Below, piece after piece: positions 1 through 13,100 of a stretch of 64,000 nucleotides of DNA. The stretch comes from Opisthocomus hoazin (lineage: Eukaryota; Chordata; Aves; Opisthocomiformes; Opisthocomidae). The translations under genes were made by a program, and so were the position numbers. Each line of letters opens with the position of its first letter. Positions within the stretch are counted from its first letter, which is position 1. The stretch lies in the NCBI RefSeq assembly GCF_030867145.1, contig NC_134441.1:4900992-4964991 (forward strand), written 5' to 3'. The notes beneath the pieces are model-generated. The model was not told the DNA's origin. It did not search any database and saw only the letters and a list, made by a program, of their open reading frames with translations.

Positions 1-469
1 AAACATAAAGGAGTCTTCATATATAACCAAGTACAAGGCAAAGATCCTAGAAACACGTGCACAGAATCAGGATTTCATTTTCAGATAGAGTTTTTACATG
101 TATGCACACACACAAACGTATAAATAACATTCGCATATAGAACTTTTTCATAAAACACAGAATTCAAAGTAAATTCTCATCTTTTCGTATGTATACAGTT
201 AAGTTTGAAAACAGCCTAAGCAGGACTCAGCATCCCCTGTTGGTCTCCTGTGACTAGCTGACTTGGCTAAATTTCTAGGTGCATTGTAGTTAAGCAAAGG
301 TAGAAGGTAGCGTTCCCAGAACGTGACATGAAACACACTTCTTGGCACCGATTACAGAGGAAAGCAAGAGACTATGCAGCTCACTTGCCTAACGACATTG
401 TGTTTAATTGAACAGATAATACCACAATGCTGCTCTAAATCAAGTATGCAAATAAATCCTTTCTCAGTC

Positions 470-475
470 TTTATT
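470..475 (-). terminator. BNIP3L: candidate distal poly(A) signal of BNIP3L
   Basis: An AATAAA hexamer on the minus strand lies about 3.7 kb past the stop. It is a candidate only, because the downstream element and cleavage site are not verifiable by eye. Confidence 0.35.
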
Positions 476-1192
476 TGAACACTCTTGTACTAGAATGAAA
501 TTTGAAGACAGTCCTCAAACTCCATCAAAATGTGATTTAGACCAGAAAAATCTTAGTGCAAAGATACTGCTGCATTATGCAATATTATCTTGGTTTTTTT
601 CTTTTGCAAAACATTGCAACAACTACTAAATGTGTTTAGTTCAGTTGGCTGTGGATAAACAAGCTGCTCAAAACCCCCCACAACCCTGCCCTCTGAAGCA
701 GTTACTCAAATCTTCAAGCCCAAGTTTCACTGTAAGTTCCAGACACCTAAACTTTCTCAAAGTAGGATTTATAATTTTATCAGGAAAAGAAAAAATAAAC
801 AAAACACCATTTTCACAAGTTCTGGATTTTTACATTAAAAACATTGAACAGAATCACTAGGTGACTAAAATGGCAGTAACAGTATCAGAATGATGACATT
901 TCACACTTATTAATAATGAGTAACTCTTCACACAATACTCCTAGATACAACCAGTGCTCTTGAACCAAGAATATGGAGGCAGATTAACAACTAGGGTTTA
1001 TGTCCCTTCATCTGCAAATTTAACAGAACTAGGAAACAGAAGAGAAATACAAGGAGTACAACAGAATTGACCAAAGCTCATCAATTCTACTTTACGTGTC
1101 ATATGCCACTACATTATTTTGCTTTAAAAGTTTTCCTTGACAAGGTGCTGGAGGGCTTGGTGCAGGTATACACTGCTGACAATGAAAATATT

Positions 1193-1198
1193 TTTATT
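1193..1198 (-). terminator. BNIP3L: candidate proximal poly(A) signal of BNIP3L
   Basis: An AATAAA hexamer on the minus strand lies about 2.9 kb past the stop. It may be an alternative to the signal near 470. Confidence 0.35.
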
Positions 1199-2232
1199 AA
1201 GGGCTTCAGGAAAAGAAGCGGATGATCCCAAGTCACTAAAACACAACCCAAGCAATCTTTCAAAAAATTATTCCAGTCTATAAACAGCAGCTTCAACGTT
1301 CATATAACCCACAACACAAGTTTCACAAAACATTATACAAAGCACTCCTGTAAAATTAAAGAAAATAAAAGAAAGAAAAAGAGAAGGCGCAGCATGAAGT
1401 AATTTCAGACAACCAGTTTTGTGAGAGCTTTAATGGCACAAAATGTTTAAGCTACAACTTATACATGTACTGTAAACTGTATATAATGTTACAAAGTGCT
1501 AACTAATTTATGAAGAATGCGTAATCACTTTGGCTCAGTTAACTCCAATATTTCAACAAATGTCAATTAAAAAATTTGAATTTCTAACAATCTTCAGCTT
1601 TCACTTTTTAAAACAGTAAGTAAATATGTATTTGCTGCAGTTAAGTTAGCCTGCTGCATTTTTAATGTGCGAGTTTATGCATTTTTTTTTTTCTTGATCC
1701 TATTTACAAATATTCTAGGCCAGTTTTCACTGAATGTAAGAAAAATGAAGCCTGCATTTTTTTTTCCAAAACTGTAAACAGGTATAAAGCTTTTTAAACA
1801 ACATTTATCTTAACAAAACTTCAACTATCAATAGTTGAAACCCCTTTTCAAATTATACAACAATCTGTTTCTGTTCATTGTAAAACTAGAAGTTGTAGAC
1901 TTTCATCCAAAGCTTATAATAGGGTATCAATAAATACTGTATTGTATCTTAGCAAGTGTTACAGTGATCATGTATCCATTCCTCATTTATAGTTTTCACA
2001 ATTTTTACTTCACGGCTCCTTGAAATAGTATAAGCTGTGTTGATACTCTAGCGACAAGCTTGCAATATTATTTATCAGATATTGTGAAGAAAAATTACCT
2101 TTTAGTTTAGAATGGGGTAATTTTTTTTCCTTGAAAAAAAGTACTCCCTACTTAGTAAAAATCTATTTTTCCACTATTCCAATTTCCATACAAATCAAGG
2201 TGCTGTAATTCGAACTGAAAATGTTTCAGCCT

Positions 2233-2290
2233 TTCCCCGTTCCCTCAGTTTCTAGGACTGTAAAATGATGTGCTTGATACTATCTAAAAC
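2233..2290 (+). repeat. possible MIR fragment inside BNIP3L 3' UTR
   Basis: The pattern CTCAGTTTC, then TGTAAAATG a few bases on, resembles the central part of MIR SINEs. It is short and diverged, so it could be chance. Confidence 0.3.
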
Positions 2291-4142
2291 ATCCTTCACT
2301 TCCCCCTTCCCTCCCCCACCTTTGGGTGAAACCCAATATCCACACTTGAAACAAATATGCAGCTGTAGGCAACTCAAGTGCCACTAGTACTGACAATTAA
2401 AAGAAAAAAAGCAGATGTCTCCAACAGAACTTTTTGTTAGACTGCCCTTTCACCCTGAAAACATTCTCTAACAGCATTCAGAAGTAGAGAATAAAAATAA
2501 ATACAGTTTAGCAGTGGATTTATATTTAACTTTTTCACTTCCTGGGAGCTAGGTAAGTTAGCCTCAATTGGGATTTGGCTTCTATGCATCAACTGTTTCA
2601 AGCGATCACTGCTATATCAAATAATCAACTTTATAAAGTCTGACGCAAGCAATTATAGGCAGCTGTTCTCTCCAAACTGGCTGACTATATTTTCTTACCA
2701 TTTTCTACAAGTCAGCCTACTAAAGTTATTATTTAAATGAGATTTTTGCTAGTCTTAAAATTAGCATTGGTTCCCTAAATACTTAGTATTAAAGTCTATA
2801 TCATATTTCTTTTTATATTCATATATATATAAAAAAAGAGTATTCTATCCTTCAGAGTCATGCTACATCTTCTGAAACCCAATAAAATCTATTTAAGGAC
2901 ACGACTGTCCCAATGCTTTGTAACAATTTGGTACTAAAGCTTCACATTTTGAAAAGAAGTGTCACTGAAGGAGGACAAGGCTTAATGTTCCCTAAGATAA
3001 AAGTTCAACAACGTTAGTGAGAAGTCTACCTAACATGAGACATCACAAGTGACTTTCAGATTCCACGTATCCCCAAAGGAGATTGTACAGTAAACAGTGA
3101 GATAGGAATATTGAAAACTCATTTGCATAAGACATCAGAGCTTTACAACTTCTGAATCTCTACGCACCTGCACGATTGTCCCCCTTAAAGAGAAGTCAAA
3201 TGCTTTACCTTCTAAAACTCCCATATCATCGTAATTGTAAATGGTTCCACAACAAACAGAATCACATCCTTTTATACAGAGTCTAACTACACCTACAGCT
3301 GTTGGGTTTTTCCTTAATTTAAAACTACTTTAAAAGGAAAATCTCACATTTAAAATTTTCCCCAGGAAAACAGGTAAGGAAAAGAAAAGCTTCTTCACAT
3401 GCAAACAATGCAATTTTCTAGGCATCAGACAGGTTTTCCTACAAGGAATAAGGAGCTGACTTCATAGAAAAGACAAGATTACAACAATTACCTAATATTA
3501 AAATATGCTGATGGATTTAGTTATCCTACTGTAAAATTTATGCAGTCTTTGCCTCCTGCAAAGCAAACGGTGTTAGCCAATACAAGGGGCCAAGTAAATT
3601 CCCCCCAAAGCTGATTTAAACTGGTTTCTTATTGCCAGCAATTTCTTAGTTTATTTCACGACCAGCTTATTTTTCAAAAGAAAAATTCATTTTCACTCCA
3701 ATTGATAATTTTCTTCCAAACAGACTGTTAATTCTATCACCATAATACAGTCAACATTTATACCATGCACAACTGCAATTTAAGTCAGGTTGCACTAAGG
3801 AGGCAACAGCATCACTGATGAAATTAAAACTTGCTGGTGGCATTTTGCATTGAGAAAAGCCCTTGCAACATATAGACAGTTGTAAACTCCATTCAGCAAC
3901 TCTGACGTGTCTTGCAGGCCAAGAGGCAGGGGAATGGGAGGAGAGAGGGAAAGAATGTGGATAGCGAAACACCTCAACAGAGTTCCAACACAATACTGAA
4001 TTCCAGAGTTAGCAAAAACCTGGATATGTAAGGAAAGGGTGAAGTCAGGGTCATGCTTAAAATGGTCTCAAGTCAAATGTACTAAATGAGACAGTAACAC
4101 CTTCACAGGTCACGTGGATTTCCAGGTTTTGCACTCCATCTT

Positions 4143-4191
4143 TCAATAAGTGCTGGCTGAAGGTGTGGTCAGTCGTTTTCCAATGTAGATG
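4143..4191 (-). CDS. BNIP3L: BNIP3L coding exon 6 and stop
   Basis: The acceptor is ATTTCAG and the stop is TGA at 4143-4145. The exon encodes the end of the membrane segment and the [11 protein letters not shown] tail. Thr208 stands where human NIX has Ser212. Confidence 0.96.
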
Positions 4192-7100
4192 CTGAAATAA
4201 AAAGTATAAGGCATATCGTATTTCACAGAAATACTCCCTGTTTTTCCAACAGTCCTCACGCACTCAGCTATTCTAATTTGTCTTTCAAGTAAGTCTGATG
4301 AGATTCTTCCAAGGACTTCATTTCTCTTCTGCAAAGTTACTTAAAGAGTGAGATTTTCAGAACCCCAGTCCAAAAGCTTTTGTGTCGTTCGTAGAGTACG
4401 TGACACAGCAGCTCTTGAATACCCGAGCAACGCTCCCAGGTTATTACAGTAAAACAAATAAATTACTGCCTATAAAGGGAGGGAGTAAGCTTTAAAACAC
4501 TGAGCACTGAGGATCTACGCAAACACTGACCTCTAACAAATTCAGGCACGATTTAATTCGTCGCAGAAATATACAATTTTGCTATAGTACAATATATTCT
4601 CATATATTCTACCTTCCCAATTTTTGAGATATTACAAGAATTTAAAGAGACACTTGAACTACACCCCAAGAAACAAATATGAAGCTAAATAAAAACACAT
4701 TTTGAGTACATGTCTTTGCCCCATCACAGAAGAACATAAGATGGATAAACATAACGTAAGGACTTGAGCAAGCTGATAGATTATGTTGGATTACACAGGC
4801 AATAAAAGCATTGCTGAGCTGTCGTAGCTGATCTTGTAGGACACATCCAGTATTTCATATATCTTTCCAAGCATTCAAACCTTGACTTTCAGTTACATCG
4901 CACAGCTGCAGCATTAGACACCAAAAATTACAAAGTATGTGCCACACACACAGAACTTCAGCATCATTATTTCTACAATGTGTTTAGGTAATAATTAGTA
5001 GAAGTTGCAGCAGTTTTCCAAATATTCTGTTCTTACTTTCCCTGCGTTATAACCTGAAGCATTTAATTAGAAGACGTGGATAATCAAATGGCACATTATA
5101 ATTGCAAAGGTTATTTGCAAATTCATGATAATCCATGCATTTTCAGTTTAAGAAACTTGACCTATTCTAGAAATAAAACATATCAATGGCTGCAGAGTTT
5201 CAATTGCTGCAAAGTTTTTCTGCATTTCAAAAAGTGTCTGTCTTGAACAAGGTGCAACAGTACTCTAGTTATTCTAGACAAAGCCCTTTTCAGCAGGCAC
5301 CTGACATAAAAGTAAAGTGGAAAAGCAAAGCCAGATGCAAAAGTTCAAGTGAGAAATTGGGTTAATACTTACCCTAGTCCCAAAGCCAAAACATGAGATA
5401 TGAACAGAGATGGAATGAAAACCTTAAGAAATTCCGCAGAGAAAATGCCACCTTTTTTCATTGCTCCACTTTTTCTCATACTTAAAGACACTGTACGTTT
5501 AGGATGTCTGAAATGAAATTCCCTGAAAGAAGACGGGTAGGGGAGAAAAATTCAACATGTTTTTTTGTTCGTTTCTTTCCTTTCTTTTTGCACACAAATG
5601 CACAGATCTCTGTAGGAACATTTTTGTTAAAAGCACGAAGAGCTAGAGATCAAAGCAAGAGATCCCTTACACAGAGTAAGGAATCAAAGAGAATAATAGG
5701 AGGTATTGTGGAGAGACCACTTACACAGACAGTATAGAGACAAAGGGAGCAGTAGCTGAAGATAGAGGTAGGTCCGAGAGAGGGAATTTCAGGATGTGAT
5801 TTGTTAGCAAGAGCCTCATTTTTTGTTCCAAACAGAGATACAGAAGTCTGCCAGATTTAGACAGCATCCTCTATTTTAATAAAAATGCTTTGCATTCAAG
5901 GATCTCAAGGTTTCCCCTTCCGTGGATGAACATTACATATTTTACATAGAAAGAAAAAAAGGTACAGAGAATTTAGGAGACTTGCTCAACACCAACCCAT
6001 TCAATAAGCCAAAACTAAATCCCATGAAACCCAGCTCCAAGTACCCAGCTCTTCCAATCACTATGATTTTGTCAAGAAACCCTGCAATCAGCTTGCTGTG
6101 GATTTATATTACTTTCAATAAAAAAGTAATTCTGTCACTATTAATAAAGATTTCCATACTTCACTGTTTTGACTTCTTTTAGCCTCCCCAAAGAGAAATC
6201 TACCTATTTCTAAGATGATGTTATTTGGACAGCCAGAGAAATTCCCTGCAACTGTGATTTATGATTCTTCCTCATATAAAAAAATAGTCATTTAAAAAAA
6301 AAAAGTTTAACTCACTTGGGAGGAATGTTTTCAGGCCTACTTGACCAGTCTGACACCCAGTCAACACTTTTCTTCAAAACTTCCAACTCTTTCTCTCCTT
6401 CTACTGCTTCTTCTTCAGACTGTAAACAGACATGAGACAAGTCTTATAGCACTCAGTTAGCTCCTCCTCATGGTGTTAAATTGAAAGTGACAACAACAGT
6501 GGTAAAATGATAAGCACCAAATGGTGGCACTTGATAAACGAGCAAGTGTCCTTGGACTACTGATTATTTAGAAGAGATTTTACCATGCAAACAAGGGGAT
6601 CTGCAGAAGTCACTACACCACAAACTTCATTACTATATCCAGGACTTCCACATCATTGCAAGTTGTTTGGCTTTTTTTTAAACTAACAAAAGAAGGATTA
6701 TTTTAATCCTAAATGTAATAAACCACCATCATGCAAAAAATATTAAACAAAGTTTTTACAAACGGCAAGTTGATGGCATTCAATTTAAAGTGTACTGAAC
6801 GTGGCTAAAGCACAGAAATACAGCCAAATAAAAACGTTTCAAAAACACTATTTTTGACCTTTTTTAAAAGGTGTTATTACTCATTTAAAATTTAGATTAC
6901 TGGCAACTAGCAGCTTCTACTGGGTGTGTCACAGATAAAGTAGGGAAAGTAGGGAAATGCAAGCTCACTACAACCACCTTGATCCAAAAATTTAACATTA
7001 CATCACTAGATACAAACATTACCACATAGAGGAAAAAAAAACAGAAAGGCTAGAGAATGCCACTGACTTTGGTACAAATCCCTCCTTAGTATTAAAACAA

Positions 7101-10100
7101 ATTCCTGAGTGACTCTTACTAAAATAAGATAAACCCCTTGCAACATTAAAGCGGGAAGCATACCAAAACCAGAAGTAATCAAATATGACAGTCACAGAAG
7201 TGAGATGGCAGACCTAACCAGCAACTTCATTCAGATCGTTCTGGGTCTACAGGGCAGAACTGCAACCGCCCTACTGTTCGGCCAGGTCTTTGACAAAATT
7301 AAATGCAAGGTTTCATTCTTCCAGGAATGCTTTTTATTGATACTGCTGAAGACAGCAAATTCTATTAAATGATTAAACTAAGAGATCAGCATTAGCCTTC
7401 TCTCAGCATGTATTATGGAGATTACTCACTATGATGTGAGCTGACTATCTGCAGAGCAATAAACTGGACACCCTGAAATCTTGTGCAGAAATACAAACAT
7501 TTCAAAAACAAAACAGGTTTGACACACACAGTACAAGCAGTGTTAAACAATAATATGACTGCTGCTAGACAGGGCATTTCTCAGCTTTCAAGATGAGGCC
7601 TCATCTTTCCCCTCACTCTAAAGTAATTAATCTCTACAAGTCAAATTTCACTTAATATAGAATGTAAGCCTAAGCCAACTTTACTAACCCTGCCACATTG
7701 TTAAAAGTAATTGTTCTGGAATGTGTTTTAATTTAATAAAACTTCATTCCAAAAACAACCCCTTAAAAGAAAAGATAATTCACTTAAGCTGACATAAGCT
7801 TGAGTGCACAAAAATTACTTACTATACCTATTTACAGGGAGATACTACATAAAGTTCTAATAAAATCATTTGACTAAAAACCTGCAAGTAGAAAGTACAC
7901 AACAATTAAACAGCCTTACACAAATGACTAAAGGACACTACCAAATTTTGAATAAATAAGGTTTATCAATTCATTTGCTTGTACTGCAGCTCACAGCCAA
8001 GTTTCAAGACTCAGAATGAAAAAAACAAATTGCTAGCAAGTAGCTTAACATATTTTTGGACACATAGAATACATAACATTTTAGACCTTTTGACATGATA
8101 AAGAGCTTGCTCTACCCCTCAAGTACTCCCCATACTGATCTATATCAAGAGATGAACTATATACAATATCTACAACTTTAAAATATATTTTTAAAAGTTA
8201 ATGTATTTTAAAGGTTAATTAAGAAAATACCTGAGAACTACTGTCTTTGCTTGTGTGCATTTCCACATCAAAAGTTATCTGTCCATCTTCTTGAGGTGAA
8301 GGGCTAAAGAAAAATTGATTTTGTCACGTCATTCTGTCATACTACACTACATCAACTAAAGAACCATCAGCGTAAATAGCATCTCAGCAGAATCATTTCC
8401 ACATGCACTTCTGCACACTATTCAACTGAGTTAGCAATATTAAAGTCTTTCAAAACCTCTCATCTTTTCAAATTTTTTTCCATTTATAATCCTACCTTTC
8501 TCAACAGGATTGACCATCCTCCCACTGAAGCAAATACACTATTGCCCATAACTTCAGCTGCTACACAAAAGATGCAGACCCCTTCCTTCTTTTAGATAAC
8601 ACTGCCAGTATTTGTGAATTATACCTCTTTTTGTACCATTTACAAGCAGAAACATCACACATCAAAACATCTTTTAATGCTTGGCAAGGATACACACTCC
8701 CCTTGTTAGCCTCACTGAATACTAAAAATTTGGTAATCTACTTGAGAAATTAATCAGCTATCGCACTTCAACCAAGGAAACACTACAGAATTTAAATCAG
8801 GAACAATACAAAGTGCTGTATAATGCACCAATGCAGGTCTCTCTCACTAACACGCTAAGGGCATCTATTTAATCTGACTTAAGCTTTCGTGAAAAAGGCA
8901 TGTTTTACAGATATCCAAAAAGAACCCAAAACACCACATTTAAGAGCAACTTACCATTTAGAACTTTTAGAAAAGAATGCAAAATATCAAAATATCTCCC
9001 CCTTTCTTGTTTGTTACTTTGTTAAAAGGGGAAAAGAATTACCAAAAAGGTAACAAGTAGAAAAATAAGGTTTTAAAAAAACAAAAAAAAAAGAGAGAGA
9101 ACTCAAAATGTGGGTAATGACTGAAAGAATCCTACACTAGTAAAATAAACTATACAACCATCATCTACCAAACATTCCTGGTTGGGCTGGAAAGTACTAT
9201 ACTGACAGCTCGCTTCTTAGCAACACAGATGCAACAAACTATTTTCTATATACGTAACCATTCTATTTGAAATACTTGTATGGATTATTTTTAAACAGTC
9301 TCCTACATTCAGTAATTAAATCAGGCCTCACTAATTTTAAATAGCTTTTATATCTGATCAACCATTTATGTATGTGCTGTATATAAGCTACACAGTATAC
9401 ATGACAGACAGCATTTACCCAGCAAAACCAAAGGAGGCACAAGCAGAAGGACAGCTAAAATTACCTACAGAAACTGCTCAAGGATTTCCAAAACTGCCCC
9501 AAAACTTCCTAGATGAAAGGGTATAATGAACACATAAGAATATCATAATGCTCACATGTGTCTTGAAGGATTATATTGTTAGGCAAGAAATATTTTACAT
9601 TCACAGAAAAAAAAAGTAGAACACTGAAAGCAAGGAGTACAACTTCTGAGAATCATTTTTTTATTAAGTCCAGTGATATATTTTATTATGCTTGACTAAA
9701 TATAAAGCACGCATACATAACTTTATTATTAATGAGCCAATAAAAGTAGATATTTTTTAATACTGTATGTGATTCATGACAATGTAAAATTTAACTGTGG
9801 TGTTGATGTGACTTTCCTGCTCCTGGATTCCTTAGCTTTCTGTAGCAATGAAAGATGTCTTATTTGACAGCCAGTTACCATGAGCTGACAAGTACTCTGA
9901 ATACCAGAGCATGACAAACTTAAGCCTGAGAAAAAGCTTTACCCCTTCATGAACTTTTACAGGATCAAAACTGCAATAAACTGCATGCAGGACAGTAAAC
10001 ACTTCTTTACCTGTCACAGTGGGAACTGCCTCTTGAACTGCTCTGTCCTGATTCATGCTGGGCGTCCAGGAGAATTTTTTCCATGTCTCCATTGTGGATG

Positions 10101-13100
10101 GAGGATGATGAAGGGACATGCTCCAGACCTCCATTCTTCCCATTGCCATTATCGTTGCTATTGCCATTGCCGTTCATCTGTAACTCCACCCAGGAACCTG
10201 TTGGGCCAGGCAGATGTCACTTCATTAAAAGCAGCAGAACTAGAACCCATCTTAAGTTTATCAATTACACACAGAAAAAACCCACAAACATGGTGAATTC
10301 AGATAACATACACTGCTGCTGGGAAAAAACTCATAAACATGTACCGAGGACAAGAGTGACATGCTTCCTCCTCTTTCACCAACAAAAACACCCCTAAAAT
10401 TATGTTTTGTTGCTACTACCTATGGAGCTAGTCAAATAAAATGCCCCCTCTCTCCTCAACTATTAATACTTGAATAAGTCACGTTTCTCTCCGCAGTCTG
10501 AGGCTTCAATTATCTACGTATCACTCAATTACACTAGTCACCCCACTTCCCTGTTCTACATTCCTTTTTGAAACAAACTTTTCATCCCCTAGCCCCCTTC
10601 TATACAGTTCCCCCATCTGCAATTTTATATTCTCCTTCTTCCCTCTACTTCCAAAGGCCCTGAATCAACCCCGATTGTTATATACACCAGCCAGGCTGCC
10701 ATTCTCAGGCATCATTCAGCTTTCTTTGCCCCGGCCCTCTAACAAACATCTCCCATCCAATGCCATCTGCCACCTCTCCTATCCTACCATAACCTTAATA
10801 AACGGGTCAAACCACAATTCAAACCATCAGAAGCTTGAGGTAGGCATTATATTTCCTCACACAGCTAAAGTACCATGCTAACATACATGTCACTGCAGTT
10901 AGACTAAAAGATTTCTACTGCTAATAAGCTAAAATAAAGAACTGAGTAGCATGAGAAATCCAGAGGTCTCACATGTAATAACAGTTAATTATTTCAACGC
11001 TATCACTTCAGTGTTCCCGCCCCCCCCCCCTTTCCTTAGCCAAGGAAGGCTGTATAGACTACACATTGAGCTTTACTGGGTTTCCCCTCCCCTTTTTTTT
11101 GTAGTTATAAATATGGGATATCCACGTGTGCAATGAGATTTAACAGAAGAGCAAGAGTGTATCATGAATGATAAAAGCATCTGCTAAAGAGTTCATATAC
11201 TCTGTAGTTAGGTTGAGGATTTTTATTTTTGTTTTAAAATGTCTTCACGTGTATTTAATGTGCAGATTAACTAAATGCAAAACAATATTTACCAGTATGT
11301 TCATTAGTGACATGTTTCAATTGACAGGTTGTGGAAATATTCTTAATTCATAAACATACTGCGTAACGTCCTGAGGCATAAAGACAGAATAGACTTCTAT
11401 TGTTCTATCTGTTCCAAATATTTAAATACATTCCCTGTACAATTTCAGTTCCAACTTTCTCATTAAGACATATACCAAGAATCACATGACCACACAGCCA
11501 CTTTATTAGCCATGTAATGGAGGGAAAGATCTCCAATGTCTCAAAAGCATACTGTTTTCAATACAATATTATATCCCATCATCCATCAGACAATGATTTC
11601 AAACATGTATACTTATATCATGACAACTCCTGTGTAATTTAATGTATGCCACCTGAAGGTGAGTGCTTTCAGGCTTTTTGTGTTTGGTTACTTTTTTATT
11701 TTTCAACTTTTGACATCATCATCACCGAGGTAAAAATACTCGAGAAAAAAAATAAAGCCTAAAGATACAAATACAACAGCTGAAACTACTTTTTAAACAT
11801 TATTTGTACAGGTTCTAAATTTTAACACTGATTTCTTGACTTCTGACATGCACACTAGAATGCCTGTACTTCTTTCTATAGAAAAGTTTTGGCCCTGGAA
11901 ACTGCATCAGTGACACAGGAAGGGATGTATGTCATAACGAGTTCACCTATTTTCAACTTGATTTTGTGAAGCTGAAACAGAGTTTATTCTTCATACCAGT
12001 TATTAACCACGCCACTGTACTGATGACCATGGAAGCATCATACTGGTTAGAGTCCTGGTGGTTTACAGCCTGGTTTCCCCAAGCTGTATTCACTAAGAAG
12101 GAATTCAGGGTGTGCACAGAGCTCTTGTGCACAATCACATGACGTACCCCAACTTGGTACTACATGCTGGGCTTCTCAGATAATGAAGTGCTAACCAGGA
12201 AAAGGCAGCCTTTGCTCAGACTAGTCAGCATGAGACCCAGAGACCATGTTATTTCAGATTTAGGATGACTGCTGGTGTCTAAATTTCAAAATCAAAAGGC
12301 CACGCTGTAAGAACTACACCAGGCAGATTTGCCTCGTAGCAACATCTTTACATAAAGAGGCCACACCTGCAGAAAAGCACATGGCAAGTGCAGCTGGAAG
12401 ACAGTTAGGCCAGAAAATCATGCATTCCCCAAGAACCATTTTAGAGTAGAGAGCATCTATTGGGAAAACGATAATGCTCAGGATCTGCAAAGACATCTGT
12501 TATTAAAAACTCAGCAGCGAGTGACAAACACTGTGAAAAGAACAGAGAGCAAAGATGCAAAGGTATGTCCTCCTCTGACACCGAACAGGGGCAGAGAAAA
12601 ACCCAGTGTAAGACGATTAGAACTGGTTGCTCTAGTCTGCAGCTACTAAACACACCTCCATAGCGCTCACGCACAAACAAAATCTTTATTAACATTTATC
12701 CCGGACTGACAAAACTTGCCATTTATCTAAAATGTGTTGCAGCCATACTAGGGAGAACACTCAAATTAAACTGTGAGTAAGGAGTACCAACACGTCGAGC
12801 AGCAGTTTACATGACAAGCAGCACGTTCTCCATCTGACCTCACTTTTAATGAGTCAAAATACATTCAAGGAAGCGTAATCTGACATCAAGCTAAAACATG
12901 CTACATACTCCCACTGGCAGTCACAACCGGTTTGGGAGAGGGAGCCAGACAGCCCTAGTAGTTTCAAAGACTCTGATTAGAGGGACATAAATCTTTGCTT
13001 CTTTAAAAAGATGCACAAGGATATATTTGAGAATAAACCGCCCAAGTAACAGGTAGTGTTTTTTGCCCCAAGCTTTCTTCAAACTAAGGAAGTTACATTA

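Larger units (their letters stand above)
1..4142 (-). other. BNIP3L: BNIP3L 3' UTR and possibly downstream flank
   Basis: This AT-rich stretch has no supported coding sequence and follows the stop codon in transcript direction. Canonical AATAAA signals on the minus strand appear as TTTATT at 1193-1198 and 470-475. Using them would give 3' UTRs of about 3.0 or 3.7 kb, in line with the long 3' UTR I recall for mammalian BNIP3L. The true end cannot be fixed here and could lie outside the window. Short open frames in this stretch look like chance. Confidence 0.7.
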
